From Clostridiales bacterium (GTDB lineage: Bacteria > Bacillota > Clostridia > Oscillospirales > Oscillospiraceae): 64,000 nt of DNA. Each line of letters opens with the position of its first letter. Positions within the stretch are counted from its first letter, which is position 1. A model generated the notes under the pieces. It saw only the letters and a program-made list of their open reading frames with translations, was not told where the DNA came from and searched no databases. This document shows, one piece after another, positions 43,451 to 51,804 of the stretch. The stretch covers positions 40,591-104,590 of the forward strand of contig SFLE01000009.1 in the NCBI GenBank assembly GCA_004553495.1. Direction: 5' to 3'. The position numbers were made by a program, and so were the translations under genes.

Positions 43451-44851
43451 ATGGTATTCAGCAGCACGATATTCCTTTGCATATATCTGCCCCTTGTACT
43501 GTTGGGGTATTATATCTGCCCGAAAAAGGGGCGGAATCTCTTCCTGCTGATAGTCAGTCTCGTGTTCTATGCATGGGGCGAGCCGAAATATGTTTTCCTG
43601 ATGATATTCTCCATTCTGGTTAACTATGTTTTCGGCCGCCTCATGGATAAAAACCGCGGGAACGGAAAAAGACTCAAACTCATGCTCGTTTTGTCGGTCG
43701 TTATCGACCTCGGGCTGCTGGGATTTTTCAAGTACACGGATTTCATCATAAGCAATGTAAACGCCATATTCAGCACCGGCTTTGACCTTTTGAACATCGC
43801 CCTGCCGATAGGCATATCGTTCTATACTTTCCAGGCGATGAGCTACACGATAGATGTCTACCGCGACGATGTCAAGGTGCAGAAAAACCTTATAGACTTC
43901 GGTATGTACATCACCATGTTCCCGCAGCTCATTGCCGGTCCCATCGTCCGCTATTCCGATGTTGAAACTCAGCTTGCCGAGCGCACGGTGACGACGGGCG
44001 ATTTTGCCGACGGCATAATGCGGTTTATAGTGGGTCTCGGCAAAAAGGTGCTGCTTGCAAATCAGATAGGCGCGCTGTGGACGGAGATATACGGTCTCGG
44101 CGGCATGAGCTCGGCGCTCACGGCGTGGCTCGGCGCAGCGGCGTTCACATTCCAGATATACTTCGACTTCTCCGGCTATTCCGACATGGCGATAGGTCTG
44201 GGAAAGATGTTCGGCTTCAAGTTCCCCGAAAACTTCCGCTATCCGTATGAGTCGGTGTCGATAACCGACTTCTGGAGAAGATGGCACATAACGCTGAGCA
44301 CATGGTTCAAGGAGTATCTTTACATCCCGCTCGGCGGCAACCGCCGCGGACTTGCGCGTCAGGCGCTGAACCTTCTGATAGTCTGGTCGCTCACCGGCTT
44401 CTGGCACGGTGCGGGCTGGAACTTCGTGATGTGGGGACTGTATTATTTCGTGATACTGTTCATCGAAAAGCTGTTCCTGCTAAAGGCGCTGGACAAGCTG
44501 CCGAAGCTGCTGCGCCATCTGTATTCGCTGCTGCTCATAGTTATCGGCTGGGTGATATTCGCCTGCGACGATATGAGCGTGCTGCTGCCGTATCTGGGCT
44601 CGATGTTCGGTGCAAACGGCGCTCTCGGCGGGCTGGATGTGTACTGGCTCATAACAAAGCTTGCGCTGCTCGTTATATGCGCGGTCGCGTCAACGCAAAT
44701 GCCGAAGAAGCTGTTTGCAAGCGTCACCGGCACCATGAACGAGAAGGCTGCGTTTGCCGTAAAATCGGTGCTGGCGGTCGCGCTGCTCGTTCTGAGCATG
44801 GCGTTTCTCATCGGCGACAGCTACAACCCGTTCCTTTACTTCAGATTTTAA
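43451..44851 (+). CDS. MBOAT O-acyltransferase (AlgI/DltB-like)
   Basis: The 466-residue polytopic membrane enzyme transfers acyl groups across the membrane toward an exported polymer. It has about ten transmembrane segments, the conserved FPQLIAGPIVRY near residue 158, the RRWHITLSTWFKEYLYIPLGG motif near 278, and the catalytic His in SLTGFWHGAGWNF near 318. Its partner in such systems is an extracytoplasmic transferase, here the DHHW protein gene that follows 12 nt downstream. Confidence 0.93.
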   Translation: MVFSSTIFLCIYLPLVLLGYYICPKKGRNLFLLIVSLVFYAWGEPKYVFLMIFSILVNYVFGRLMDKNRGNGKRLKLMLVLSVVIDLGLLGFFKYTDFIISNVNAIFSTGFDLLNIALPIGISFYTFQAMSYTIDVYRDDVKVQKNLIDFGMYITMFPQLIAGPIVRYSDVETQLAERTVTTGDFADGIMRFIVGLGKKVLLANQIGALWTEIYGLGGMSSALTAWLGAAAFTFQIYFDFSGYSDMAIGLGKMFGFKFPENFRYPYESVSITDFWRRWHITLSTWFKEYLYIPLGGNRRGLARQALNLLIVWSLTGFWHGAGWNFVMWGLYYFVILFIEKLFLLKALDKLPKLLRHLYSLLLIVIGWVIFACDDMSVLLPYLGSMFGANGALGGLDVYWLITKLALLVICAVASTQMPKKLFASVTGTMNEKAAFAVKSVLAVALLVLSMAFLIGDSYNPFLYFRF

Positions 44852-44863
44852 GAGGTGAGCGTG

Positions 44864-45961
44864 ATGAAAAAATTCCATATCGCGCTTATCGCGGTATTTA
44901 TTGCTATCATAACCTTGCCCGCTGTATTTGTGTTTGCGGGCACGGATAAAGAGTTTTCGGAAAACGAAAACAGAATGCTCCAGACAGCTCCGGTGCTCAG
45001 CCTTGATAACATCCTTTCCGGCAGCTTTCAGGAGAAGATAACCGACTATATATCCGATCAGTTTCCCGCGCGCGATACATGGACAAGGCTCGGCACCGAT
45101 GTGAAAAAGCTCGCAGGCTTTAAGGACATCGGCGGGGCATACCTCGGAGACGACGGTTATTACATGGAAAAGCTCACGCCTGAGGATGTAAATGAGACTA
45201 ACCTCAGGAGCAATCTCGTCATGATCGACGAGTTTGCAAAGAAAAACGAGGGCATTCCCATTACGATGCTGCTCGTTCCGGCGACCGGTACGGTAATGGA
45301 CGACAAGCTCCCCGCGCACGCGCAGATGTACGATGCCGAGAAGCTGAGGGACACTGTAGTCACCGCGCTTCCCGATTTGAATGTCCCCGACCTGTACACA
45401 TGCCTGCGGGAGAATAAGTCCGAGCAGATATACTATCGCACGGATCACCACTGGACATGGAACGGCGCGTATGCGGCATACAAGCTGCTTGTACCGGACG
45501 GGGCGTACAGCGCATCGCCCGAGCTGTTCAGCGAGTCGTTCCTCGGAACGACCTATTCCAAAACGCTCGATGCCTCCGCAAAGGCGGATAAGGTGTATAT
45601 AGCGCCGGTATCCGATAATGTCGCCGTCACCGCCGACGGCAAGCAGATACCGCTGTACGACATGGCGGCGAAAAACGAAAAGGACAAGTACAAGGTCTTT
45701 TTCGGCGGCAACTACGGGCAGACGGTCATAACCGGCGGCTGCGATAACGGCAAAACGCTGCTTGTCATAAAGGACTCGTTTGCAAACAGCCTCGTTCCGT
45801 TCCTGACGGCTGATTATGAGACGATAATAATGCTCGATATGCGCTATTACATGGGCTCTGTCCAGAGCATTATCGAGGAGAGCAATGTTGACGAGATCCT
45901 CTTCGCGCAGGAAATGAGCAGCTTTTCAAATGACCGAAACCTTATAAAGCTTACATTCTGA
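44864..45961 (+). CDS. DHHW-family (AlgX/SGNH-like) protein
   Basis: The 365-residue protein has an N-terminal membrane segment (about residues 4-23) and an extracytoplasmic SGNH-like fold. The motif YYRTDHHWTWNGAYAAY near residue 193 carries the family DHHW tetrad. VIKDSFANSLVPFL holds a serine typical of AlgX/AlgJ. Such proteins finish the transfer begun by MBOAT enzymes. The ATG at 44864 follows AGAGGTG; a GTG nine bases earlier is less likely. It ends the operon. Confidence 0.9.
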   Translation: MKKFHIALIAVFIAIITLPAVFVFAGTDKEFSENENRMLQTAPVLSLDNILSGSFQEKITDYISDQFPARDTWTRLGTDVKKLAGFKDIGGAYLGDDGYYMEKLTPEDVNETNLRSNLVMIDEFAKKNEGIPITMLLVPATGTVMDDKLPAHAQMYDAEKLRDTVVTALPDLNVPDLYTCLRENKSEQIYYRTDHHWTWNGAYAAYKLLVPDGAYSASPELFSESFLGTTYSKTLDASAKADKVYIAPVSDNVAVTADGKQIPLYDMAAKNEKDKYKVFFGGNYGQTVITGGCDNGKTLLVIKDSFANSLVPFLTADYETIIMLDMRYYMGSVQSIIEESNVDEILFAQEMSSFSNDRNLIKLTF

Positions 45962-45964
45962 TAT

Positions 45965-45996
45965 AAAAAATGACACCCGAAGGGTGTCATTTTTTT
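45965..45996. terminator. Bidirectional terminator
   Basis: AAAAAATGACACCC and GGGTGTCATTTTTT form the stem around GAA. The HAD gene's stop codon at 45987-45989 lies inside it, so its last residues (KK) are encoded by the A/T tract. Confidence 0.9.
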
Positions 45997-46565
45997 CTGC
46001 TTGAGTCCCACGGAACGGGGGTCTGACCCTTGTCAACTATGAGATACGCCTTTTTCGCTATGCGTGCCATCGGCTCATCGGAGTACGAGTCAGAGTAAAA
46101 CGCTTCGGTGACCGCGTCGGGATGCAGCTCATAGAACCTGCGCACCTTCTCCTCGCCATAGCAGTTTTTGCCGAGCATTTTGCCGGTGCGCTTGTCCATC
46201 GGCGTTGCGATAAGCTCTATGCCGAGACGGTCGGTCATCGGCTTTACGACAAACTCCGGCGATGCGGAGATGACTATATCGTCGTCTCTGCGCTGGGCGA
46301 GGTACCACGGGGCTATCCTGTCCTCGTGCTCGTCCCAGTAGCGGCTGAGAAGCGCGTCGATGTCGTCGATATTGCGCACAAAGCTGAATATGTGCTCCTT
46401 GAGCCGCTCCTTTGATATGAGCTTGAGCGCGTAAAGCGCGCCTATAACGAGCATTTTCGGCACCCACAGCAGCATGAGAGCGGGATGGGCGTGCATATAC
46501 CAGCGCACGAAGGTCGCCGACGAATCAGGGTAAAATATCGTTTTGTCAAAATCGTATGTATTCAT
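45987..46565 (-). CDS. HAD-superfamily phosphatase (HAD-IB-like)
   Basis: The 192-residue protein opens with the HAD nucleophile motif YDFDKTIFYPDSS (DxDxT), has VISASPEF as motif II, and ends with the acidic motif SDSYSDEPM. The cap helix region (residues about 20-75) is rich in hydrophobics. It resembles serine phosphatase-like HAD-IB enzymes; the substrate is unknown. It is followed 2 nt downstream of the P-type ATPase in the minus direction, so the two are probably one operon. Confidence 0.82.
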   Translation of the reverse strand: MNTYDFDKTIFYPDSSATFVRWYMHAHPALMLLWVPKMLVIGALYALKLISKERLKEHIFSFVRNIDDIDALLSRYWDEHEDRIAPWYLAQRRDDDIVISASPEFVVKPMTDRLGIELIATPMDKRTGKMLGKNCYGEEKVRRFYELHPDAVTEAFYSDSYSDEPMARIAKKAYLIVDKGQTPVPWDSSRKK

Positions 46566-46567
46566 TG

Positions 46568-48445
46568 TCAGTCCTTATATATCTTGAGCGAATTTGCGCT
46601 TGTCAGCATGAAAACGGCGGCATCGGCTGCAACGGCGGCTATAATGCCGATGCTTCCGCAGCCGGCGAGGATGAGCGCCGCAAGCTTTATGCCGATGCCG
46701 AGAACAGAGCCCAGCCGCGCCTTTGCAGCGGCGCTTTTGCATATGCCCATTGCCTGAGGCAGCTTCAATATGTCGTCGCTCATTATCAAAACTCCCGCCT
46801 TAGACGCGGCAGCCTGCGCGTTCATAGCGCCCATGGCAACGCCCACATCCGCCTTTGCAAGCACCCGCGCATCGCTCACTGCGTCGCCGACGAAGGCGAG
46901 CTTTCCTGTGTGTTTTTCGCGCAGGAGCTCATCGAGCGCAACTACCTTGTCCTCCGGCAGAAGCTGCGTCATGACATCGCTGACGCCGAGCGCTCTGCCC
47001 ACCGCGCGTCCGGTTCGGTCGGTATCGCCGGTAAGGAGCACCGCCTTCTCGATGCCCAGCGCGTACAGCTCGCGCACGGCGTCCTTTGCGCCGTCTTTAA
47101 CGCGGTCGTCGATTATGATATAGCCGTAGTATATGCCGCCGGCTGCGACATGGACCACCGAAAGGTGCCTGTCGGCATAGCGGCAGCTTATGCCGTTTGC
47201 GCGCATTAGCGCCTCGTTTCCGACGAGGACCTGTCTGCCGTATACCTTTGCCTCAACGCCGCGTCCGGGTATCTCGCGCATATCGCTTATGTGCTTTTCG
47301 TCCGGCAGAGTCGGACATGCGCGCCTGAGCGATACTGCTATCGGGTGCGTCGAGCCGTATTCGGCGGCAGCGGCGAGCATTATGAGATCTGCGCTGCTTA
47401 TGCCGACGGGTTCGGCTCCTATAACGGAGAAGCTGCCCTCGGTGACGGTGCCGGTCTTGTCCATGACGACGGTGGAGGCGGATGCAAGCGTTTCAAGCTC
47501 ACGCTTGCCGCGCAGCATTATCCCGCATCCGGCAGCCCTGTGAAGCCCCGCAAGATAGCATGACGATACGCAGAACGCGGTGCCGGATATTGATGAAACG
47601 GCTATGAGAGTGAGCCCTCTGTGCGACCATTCGAGCCAGTCGCCGGTTATTATGCCCGCCGTTATCACCATGATGAGCGCGATCACTATGATGATCGGCG
47701 TAAAAAGAGCAGAAATGCGCGAAAGCCGCTTTTCGCGGGCACCGTGGATGTGCGCGGAGCGCTCTATGACCTCGGCGGTCCTGACGAGGGTCGAGTTTCC
47801 GTAGAGCTGGGTCACGCGCACCTTCAGCGTACCACCGAGGTTTACGCAGCCTGATACTACGCTCACGCCCGCGCCGACCTCTATCGGCTCGCTGCCGCCG
47901 GTGTAAGCCGAGGCATCGACCGTGCCGCTGCCGTCGACTACAATGCCGTCGAGCGGTATGAGCTCGTTTTTCTCGACCGTTATCACCGTACCGGGGCGTA
48001 TCCTTGCTGGATCGACCATGTTCATCTTCCCGTCGAGCTCAACGCACGCGTATTTGGGGCGCAGGTGCTCAAGATACGGCATCTCACGGCGGTTTCTGCC
48101 GATGATAATGTGCTCGAAGGCACCCTCTATGCCGAATATGATAAGAACCGCAAACGCCTCTGTAAATTGTCCCATGCAGGAAATGCCTATACACGCGAGC
48201 AGCACCATGAGCTCGGAAGACAGCAGCTTTGAGTGCGCAAATCGCGCGGCTGCCGCCTTCACCGTAGGCATGGCTGCGACTATCGGGGGGATAAGGCTCA
48301 GCACCGTTTCCAGCCACGGCTTCATACTAAAGTGCCCTACAGCCGTCGAAACGCCGATAAACAGCGCAAGCGCTATGCCTAACGGCAGAAGTCTGCGCTC
48401 GAGCTCTATACGGCTGCGGTCACGCTTTTCATTGTTTTTTCGCAT
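46568..48445 (-). CDS. P1B-like heavy-metal P-type ATPase with degenerate motifs
   Basis: The 625-residue protein has the P-type ATPase layout: DKTGT phosphorylation site near residue 329, STHPIAV, LLTGDTDRTG and GDAVSDARVLAKADVGVAMG. It lacks an N-terminal metal-binding domain. The transmembrane metal motif CPC is replaced by SIS near residues 285-287 in a gapless alignment (HRGLTLIAVSSIS). The actuator motif TGES reads TGGS near 182-185 and the hinge GDGxND reads GDAVSD. It may bind another ion poorly or be a pseudo-pump. The start was set at 48445 after GGTGA. Confidence 0.75.
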   Translation of the reverse strand: MRKNNEKRDRSRIELERRLLPLGIALALFIGVSTAVGHFSMKPWLETVLSLIPPIVAAMPTVKAAAARFAHSKLLSSELMVLLACIGISCMGQFTEAFAVLIIFGIEGAFEHIIIGRNRREMPYLEHLRPKYACVELDGKMNMVDPARIRPGTVITVEKNELIPLDGIVVDGSGTVDASAYTGGSEPIEVGAGVSVVSGCVNLGGTLKVRVTQLYGNSTLVRTAEVIERSAHIHGAREKRLSRISALFTPIIIVIALIMVITAGIITGDWLEWSHRGLTLIAVSSISGTAFCVSSCYLAGLHRAAGCGIMLRGKRELETLASASTVVMDKTGTVTEGSFSVIGAEPVGISSADLIMLAAAAEYGSTHPIAVSLRRACPTLPDEKHISDMREIPGRGVEAKVYGRQVLVGNEALMRANGISCRYADRHLSVVHVAAGGIYYGYIIIDDRVKDGAKDAVRELYALGIEKAVLLTGDTDRTGRAVGRALGVSDVMTQLLPEDKVVALDELLREKHTGKLAFVGDAVSDARVLAKADVGVAMGAMNAQAAASKAGVLIMSDDILKLPQAMGICKSAAAKARLGSVLGIGIKLAALILAGCGSIGIIAAVAADAAVFMLTSANSLKIYKD

Positions 48446-48529
48446 AAAAATCACCATATTAGATGATACACGCCTACAAAAAGATTGTCAAACCCGCATA
48501 CTCATAATTTTAACAAAGTCCTTTATTCC

Positions 48530-48577
48530 TTGACATAATAGATGTATAATGTTATCCTCTATATGTACTATGTACTA
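48530..48577 (+). promoter_or_regulatory. Promoter and direct repeat of the XRE-S24 operon
   Basis: TTGACA (48530-48535) is 17 nt from TATCCT (48553-48558). Just downstream, TATGTAC occurs twice in tandem (about 48562-48577), possibly the operator of the regulator gene it precedes. Confidence 0.6.
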
Positions 48578-48595
48578 AAATCGGAGGTGCGGTCA

Positions 48596-49336
48596 GTGAG
48601 AGGCTCGATGCTCAAGGAAGTGCTTCAGGAGCAGGGGATCAGCATTAGCGAGCTTGCCCGAAGGCTGAATGTTTCGGCGCAAACGCTCTACAGCATGGTA
48701 AAGCGCGATAACCAGAAGGTCGATTTCGACATGATGATGCATATCTGCCAGCAGCTCGATGTTCCCGTCGAGCACTTTTGCGAGGATACCGCGCTGCCGA
48801 AAATGCCGGATCTGCGCGAGTGGCAGTTTATCGGCAAGTACCGCCGCCTGTCCGAGGGCAGCAAGCAGCTTGTCGATCTCGTCATGGAGCATGAGCTCGG
48901 GCGCGATGCAGCCGCTCCGGAAAAGAGCGACGATACGAAGATCATCCCGCTGTATGCCACTCCCGCCGCGGCGGGCTATGCGTCTCCGGCGTTCGGCGAT
49001 GATTACGAGGATTACTCCGTGCCGTCGGGCAGTGCCGCAGATTTTGCCGTGCGCATCGACGGCGACAGCATGGAGCCTTATATACACGACGGCTCCGTTG
49101 CGCTGTGCAAGCGCGGCGAGATCATTCACGACGGCGATGTCGGACTGTTTTTCGTTGACGGCGACATGAAGTGCAAGCAGTATTGCCAGGATTATTCGGG
49201 CAATGTGCACCTGTTTTCCGCCAACCGCGACAGGAGCGATGCCGATGTGTTCATAAAAGCGAGCGCGGGGATAACGATAATGTGCTTCGGCAAGGTGCTG
49301 CTTGATAAGAGCATCCCGCTGCCGGAAAGCCGGTGA
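48596..49336 (+). CDS. XRE-type regulator with S24 peptidase domain (LexA/CI-like)
   Basis: The 246-residue protein has an N-terminal helix-turn-helix (KEVLQEQGISISELARRL and on, residues about 5-65) and a C-terminal S24 domain. The cleavage-site region is ATPAAAGYASPAF near residue 124, the catalytic Ser lies in RIDGDSMEPYIHDG near 157, and the Lys lies in DGDMKCKQY near 195. It should self-cleave on an activating signal and derepress its target. The GTG start was chosen because GGAGG lies 8 nt upstream. It heads an operon of four overlapped genes. Confidence 0.85.
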   Translation: MRGSMLKEVLQEQGISISELARRLNVSAQTLYSMVKRDNQKVDFDMMMHICQQLDVPVEHFCEDTALPKMPDLREWQFIGKYRRLSEGSKQLVDLVMEHELGRDAAAPEKSDDTKIIPLYATPAAAGYASPAFGDDYEDYSVPSGSAADFAVRIDGDSMEPYIHDGSVALCKRGEIIHDGDVGLFFVDGDMKCKQYCQDYSGNVHLFSANRDRSDADVFIKASAGITIMCFGKVLLDKSIPLPESR

Positions 49337-49926
49337 ATGTAATGGTGTATGAAAACAAGCTCCCGCGAGACTACGAGCAGACCCAGACCGTTAAGGCGGA
49401 CATTAAGCTTTACGCCGCATCGGGCGCTGTACTGGCGATAGCCCTCGTGCTGGGATGCGTTATAAAGGGCGTTGACCAGCTGCTTAACGCCTCAGGCGTT
49501 TTTACCCTTGCCCTCAAGCTTTTGCTCACCGCTGCCATAGCGGTGCTGAGCCTTTTTGCGCAGGAGTATATAAAATGCGTCGCTATCGGCAAGGTCACCG
49601 GAAAGCCCGCGCGCGTAGTGCGCGAAAAGGGCACGGCGTATGTCGAGTACCGGTGCTGGCTCGATAAGAGGGCGTTTATGATAATAAGCTTTGCACCGGC
49701 TGCGGCGATATGCCTTATATCGCTTATTTTGGCATTCATCCTGGCGGATAAACTGTTCTGGCAGGCGTATCTGGTGTTTGCGCTCAATTTTGCCGGTATG
49801 ACCGGAGACGGGTACACGGCGATCGTCCTTGCCAAACTCACCGGCGGGGTCAGAATTAAAAACGAGGGACTTGATACCCTTATTGCAACGGAGAAACAGT
49901 ATGCAGATCAGCGAACAGATCCTTAA
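49333..49926 (+). CDS. DUF3267-like membrane protein without zincin motif
   Basis: The 197-residue protein has four hydrophobic segments (about residues 27-46, 57-77, 115-140 and 143-162). The order resembles DUF3267 putative membrane peptidases, but the HExxH site is replaced by QEYIK near residues 77-81. A later FALNFAGMTGDGYTAIVLAK segment matches the end of that family with His lost. It is probably not a protease. The GTG start overlaps the previous stop by 4 nt; an ATG nine bases later is possible. Confidence 0.55.
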   Translation: MNVMVYENKLPRDYEQTQTVKADIKLYAASGAVLAIALVLGCVIKGVDQLLNASGVFTLALKLLLTAAIAVLSLFAQEYIKCVAIGKVTGKPARVVREKGTAYVEYRCWLDKRAFMIISFAPAAAICLISLILAFILADKLFWQAYLVFALNFAGMTGDGYTAIVLAKLTGGVRIKNEGLDTLIATEKQYADQRTDP

Positions 49927-51058
49927 CATGAAAGACGACTGCGTGAAGATCCGCCGCGAGCTTCACCGCATACCCGAGATAGGCTTTGACCTTCACAAAA
50001 CGCACGAATACATAAAGCCGCTTATTGAGCAGTGCAAGCCGGACGAGCTCATAACCATTGCAGAGACCGGCTTCAAGGTCGTGTTTTATGCGCAGGGAGC
50101 TCAGCGCACCATCGCGTTTCGCGCGGATATGGACGGCATGAAAAACACGGAGGAGAACCGCTTCCGCTTCCGCTCGCGCACCCGCGGCGTTATGCACGGC
50201 TGCGGTCACGACGGGCACATGACGATACTGCTCATGCTCGCAAAATGGGTGTCGCAGAACCGCGATAAGCTCAAGTGTAATGTCGTTCTGCTGTTCCAGC
50301 CGGGCGAAGAGGGCTGGGCAGGCGCAAGGCGCATGATAAACGAGGGCGCGCTCGTAAACCCCAAAGTAGACCGCATTTACGGTCTGCACCTGTGGCCGAC
50401 GGTGCCCAAGGGCAAGATCGGCATCCGCTGGGAAAACCTCATGGCGCAGACGAGCGATTTCGTTATAAAGATCCACGGCAAAAGCGCCCATGCCTCAACG
50501 CCCCAGATGGGAGTTGACGCCATAGTCGTCGCAGCCGAGCTCATAACGATGATACAGTCCGTTATAACGCGCGATGTTGACCCGCACCAGGATGCGCTGC
50601 TCACGCTCGGCAAGATAAACGGCGGCACGGCGCACAATGTCATAGCCGAGGAGGTCACCATGAGCGGCACTCTACGCGTTTTCAGCAACGAGCTGTATGA
50701 CCGGCTTATGACGCAGATAATCTCGCTGCTCAAAGGTCTTGAGCTTGCAACGGGTGCGGGCATATCCATGGAAACGGTCGTGCACTATCCGTATGTTGCA
50801 AACCCGCGCGAGATGGTCGAGAAGTTTTACACGGTGCTCGATTCGATGGACGATGTTGTTCTCGTTGAGCCCGTTATGGCGGCGGAGGACTTCGCCGAGT
50901 ATCAGCAGGAGGTAGACGGTATGTTCATGTTCCTCGGCATAAACGGAGGAAGGGGCGGCGCGCCGCTGCACAGCAGCCGCTTTGATTTCGATGAGGATGC
51001 GCTCCTCGTCGGCGCCGAGGCATTTAAAAGAATATTGGAGTGTGAGAATTATGCATGA
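49901..51058 (+). CDS. M20-family amidohydrolase
   Basis: The 385-residue metallopeptidase of the M20D branch has FRADMDGM near residue 82, GVMHGCGHDGHMTILL with metal-binding residues near 103, FQPGEEGWAGARRM near 134, and a dimerisation domain (KSAHASTPQMGVDAI) near 195. It probably removes an acyl group from an N-acyl amino acid or peptide. The ATG at 49901 is preferred to an upstream in-frame start because GGAG lies 8 nt before it; it overlaps the DUF3267-like gene by 26 nt. Confidence 0.9.
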   Translation: MQISEQILNMKDDCVKIRRELHRIPEIGFDLHKTHEYIKPLIEQCKPDELITIAETGFKVVFYAQGAQRTIAFRADMDGMKNTEENRFRFRSRTRGVMHGCGHDGHMTILLMLAKWVSQNRDKLKCNVVLLFQPGEEGWAGARRMINEGALVNPKVDRIYGLHLWPTVPKGKIGIRWENLMAQTSDFVIKIHGKSAHASTPQMGVDAIVVAAELITMIQSVITRDVDPHQDALLTLGKINGGTAHNVIAEEVTMSGTLRVFSNELYDRLMTQIISLLKGLELATGAGISMETVVHYPYVANPREMVEKFYTVLDSMDDVVLVEPVMAAEDFAEYQQEVDGMFMFLGINGGRGGAPLHSSRFDFDEDALLVGAEAFKRILECENYA

Positions 51059-51746
51059 TGAAGTATCGATTGAAAAGAAAATGCCAAACAGAGTAGATGG
51101 TACGCTGCGTAAGTTTGCGCTTCGGGTGCCGGAGTGCATTTACAAGTGCAGCGGTATAATAGTGTTCGGCAAGCGCATCAAATCGCTCGTGTTTTCCACA
51201 GATCTGAGCATTATCAGAAATGTAAACGCGGATGCGATAATGGCGGTGTACCCGTTCACGCCGCAGCCGGTCATCACTCAGGCGCTGCTGACAGCGGCGG
51301 ATATTCCGGTTTTCTCCGGCGTCGGCGGCGGACTCACGCAGGGGCAGAGGGCTATAAACCTTGCCATGTTTGCCGAGATGCAGGGCGCTACCGGCGTTGT
51401 GCTCAACGACCCGACCTCGAACGAGGTGCTCTCGCTTGTGCGCCACACGGTGGATATTCCGGTCGTTATCACCATCGCGCGCAAGGATGTTGACATTGAG
51501 GAGCGTCTTGCAGCGGGCGCGGATATATTCAATGTCTCCGCAGCGGGCGATACGCCGGCAGTCGTGCGCAGGATAAAGGAAACTCATCCGGATGTGCCGG
51601 TAATCGCTACCGGAGGCCCCACGGAGGAGAGCATAATGCAGACCATCGCGGCCGGTGCAAACGCCATCACATGGACCCCGCCCTCCAACGGCGAGGTGTT
51701 CCGCGACATCATGGCAGCCTACAGAGAGGGTAAGCCCCATCCCTGA
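51051..51746 (+). CDS. TIM-barrel protein of unknown function
   Basis: The 231-residue protein looks like a beta/alpha barrel. Successive strands are DAIMAVYPF, IPVFSGVGGGLTQG, TGVVLNDPTSNEV, IPVVITIA, DIFNVSAAG, PVIATGGP and NAITWTPPS. The GxGGGL and ATGGP loops resemble phosphate-binding sites of ThiG/NanE-like barrels, but I do not recognise the exact family. It overlaps the M20 gene by 8 nt, so its job is probably linked to the amidohydrolase. Confidence 0.7.
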   Translation: MHDEVSIEKKMPNRVDGTLRKFALRVPECIYKCSGIIVFGKRIKSLVFSTDLSIIRNVNADAIMAVYPFTPQPVITQALLTAADIPVFSGVGGGLTQGQRAINLAMFAEMQGATGVVLNDPTSNEVLSLVRHTVDIPVVITIARKDVDIEERLAAGADIFNVSAAGDTPAVVRRIKETHPDVPVIATGGPTEESIMQTIAAGANAITWTPPSNGEVFRDIMAAYREGKPHP

Positions 51747-51756
51747 TACATAATAA

Positions 51757-51788
51757 AAAACTCCCGAAACCGTCGTTTCGGGAGTTTT
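51757..51788 (+). terminator. Terminator of the S24-M20 operon
   Basis: AAAACTCCCGAAAC at 51757-51770 pairs with GTTTCGGGAGTTTT at 51775-51788. Confidence 0.9.
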
Positions 51789-51804
51789 AATATTTATCGG
51801 ATGA

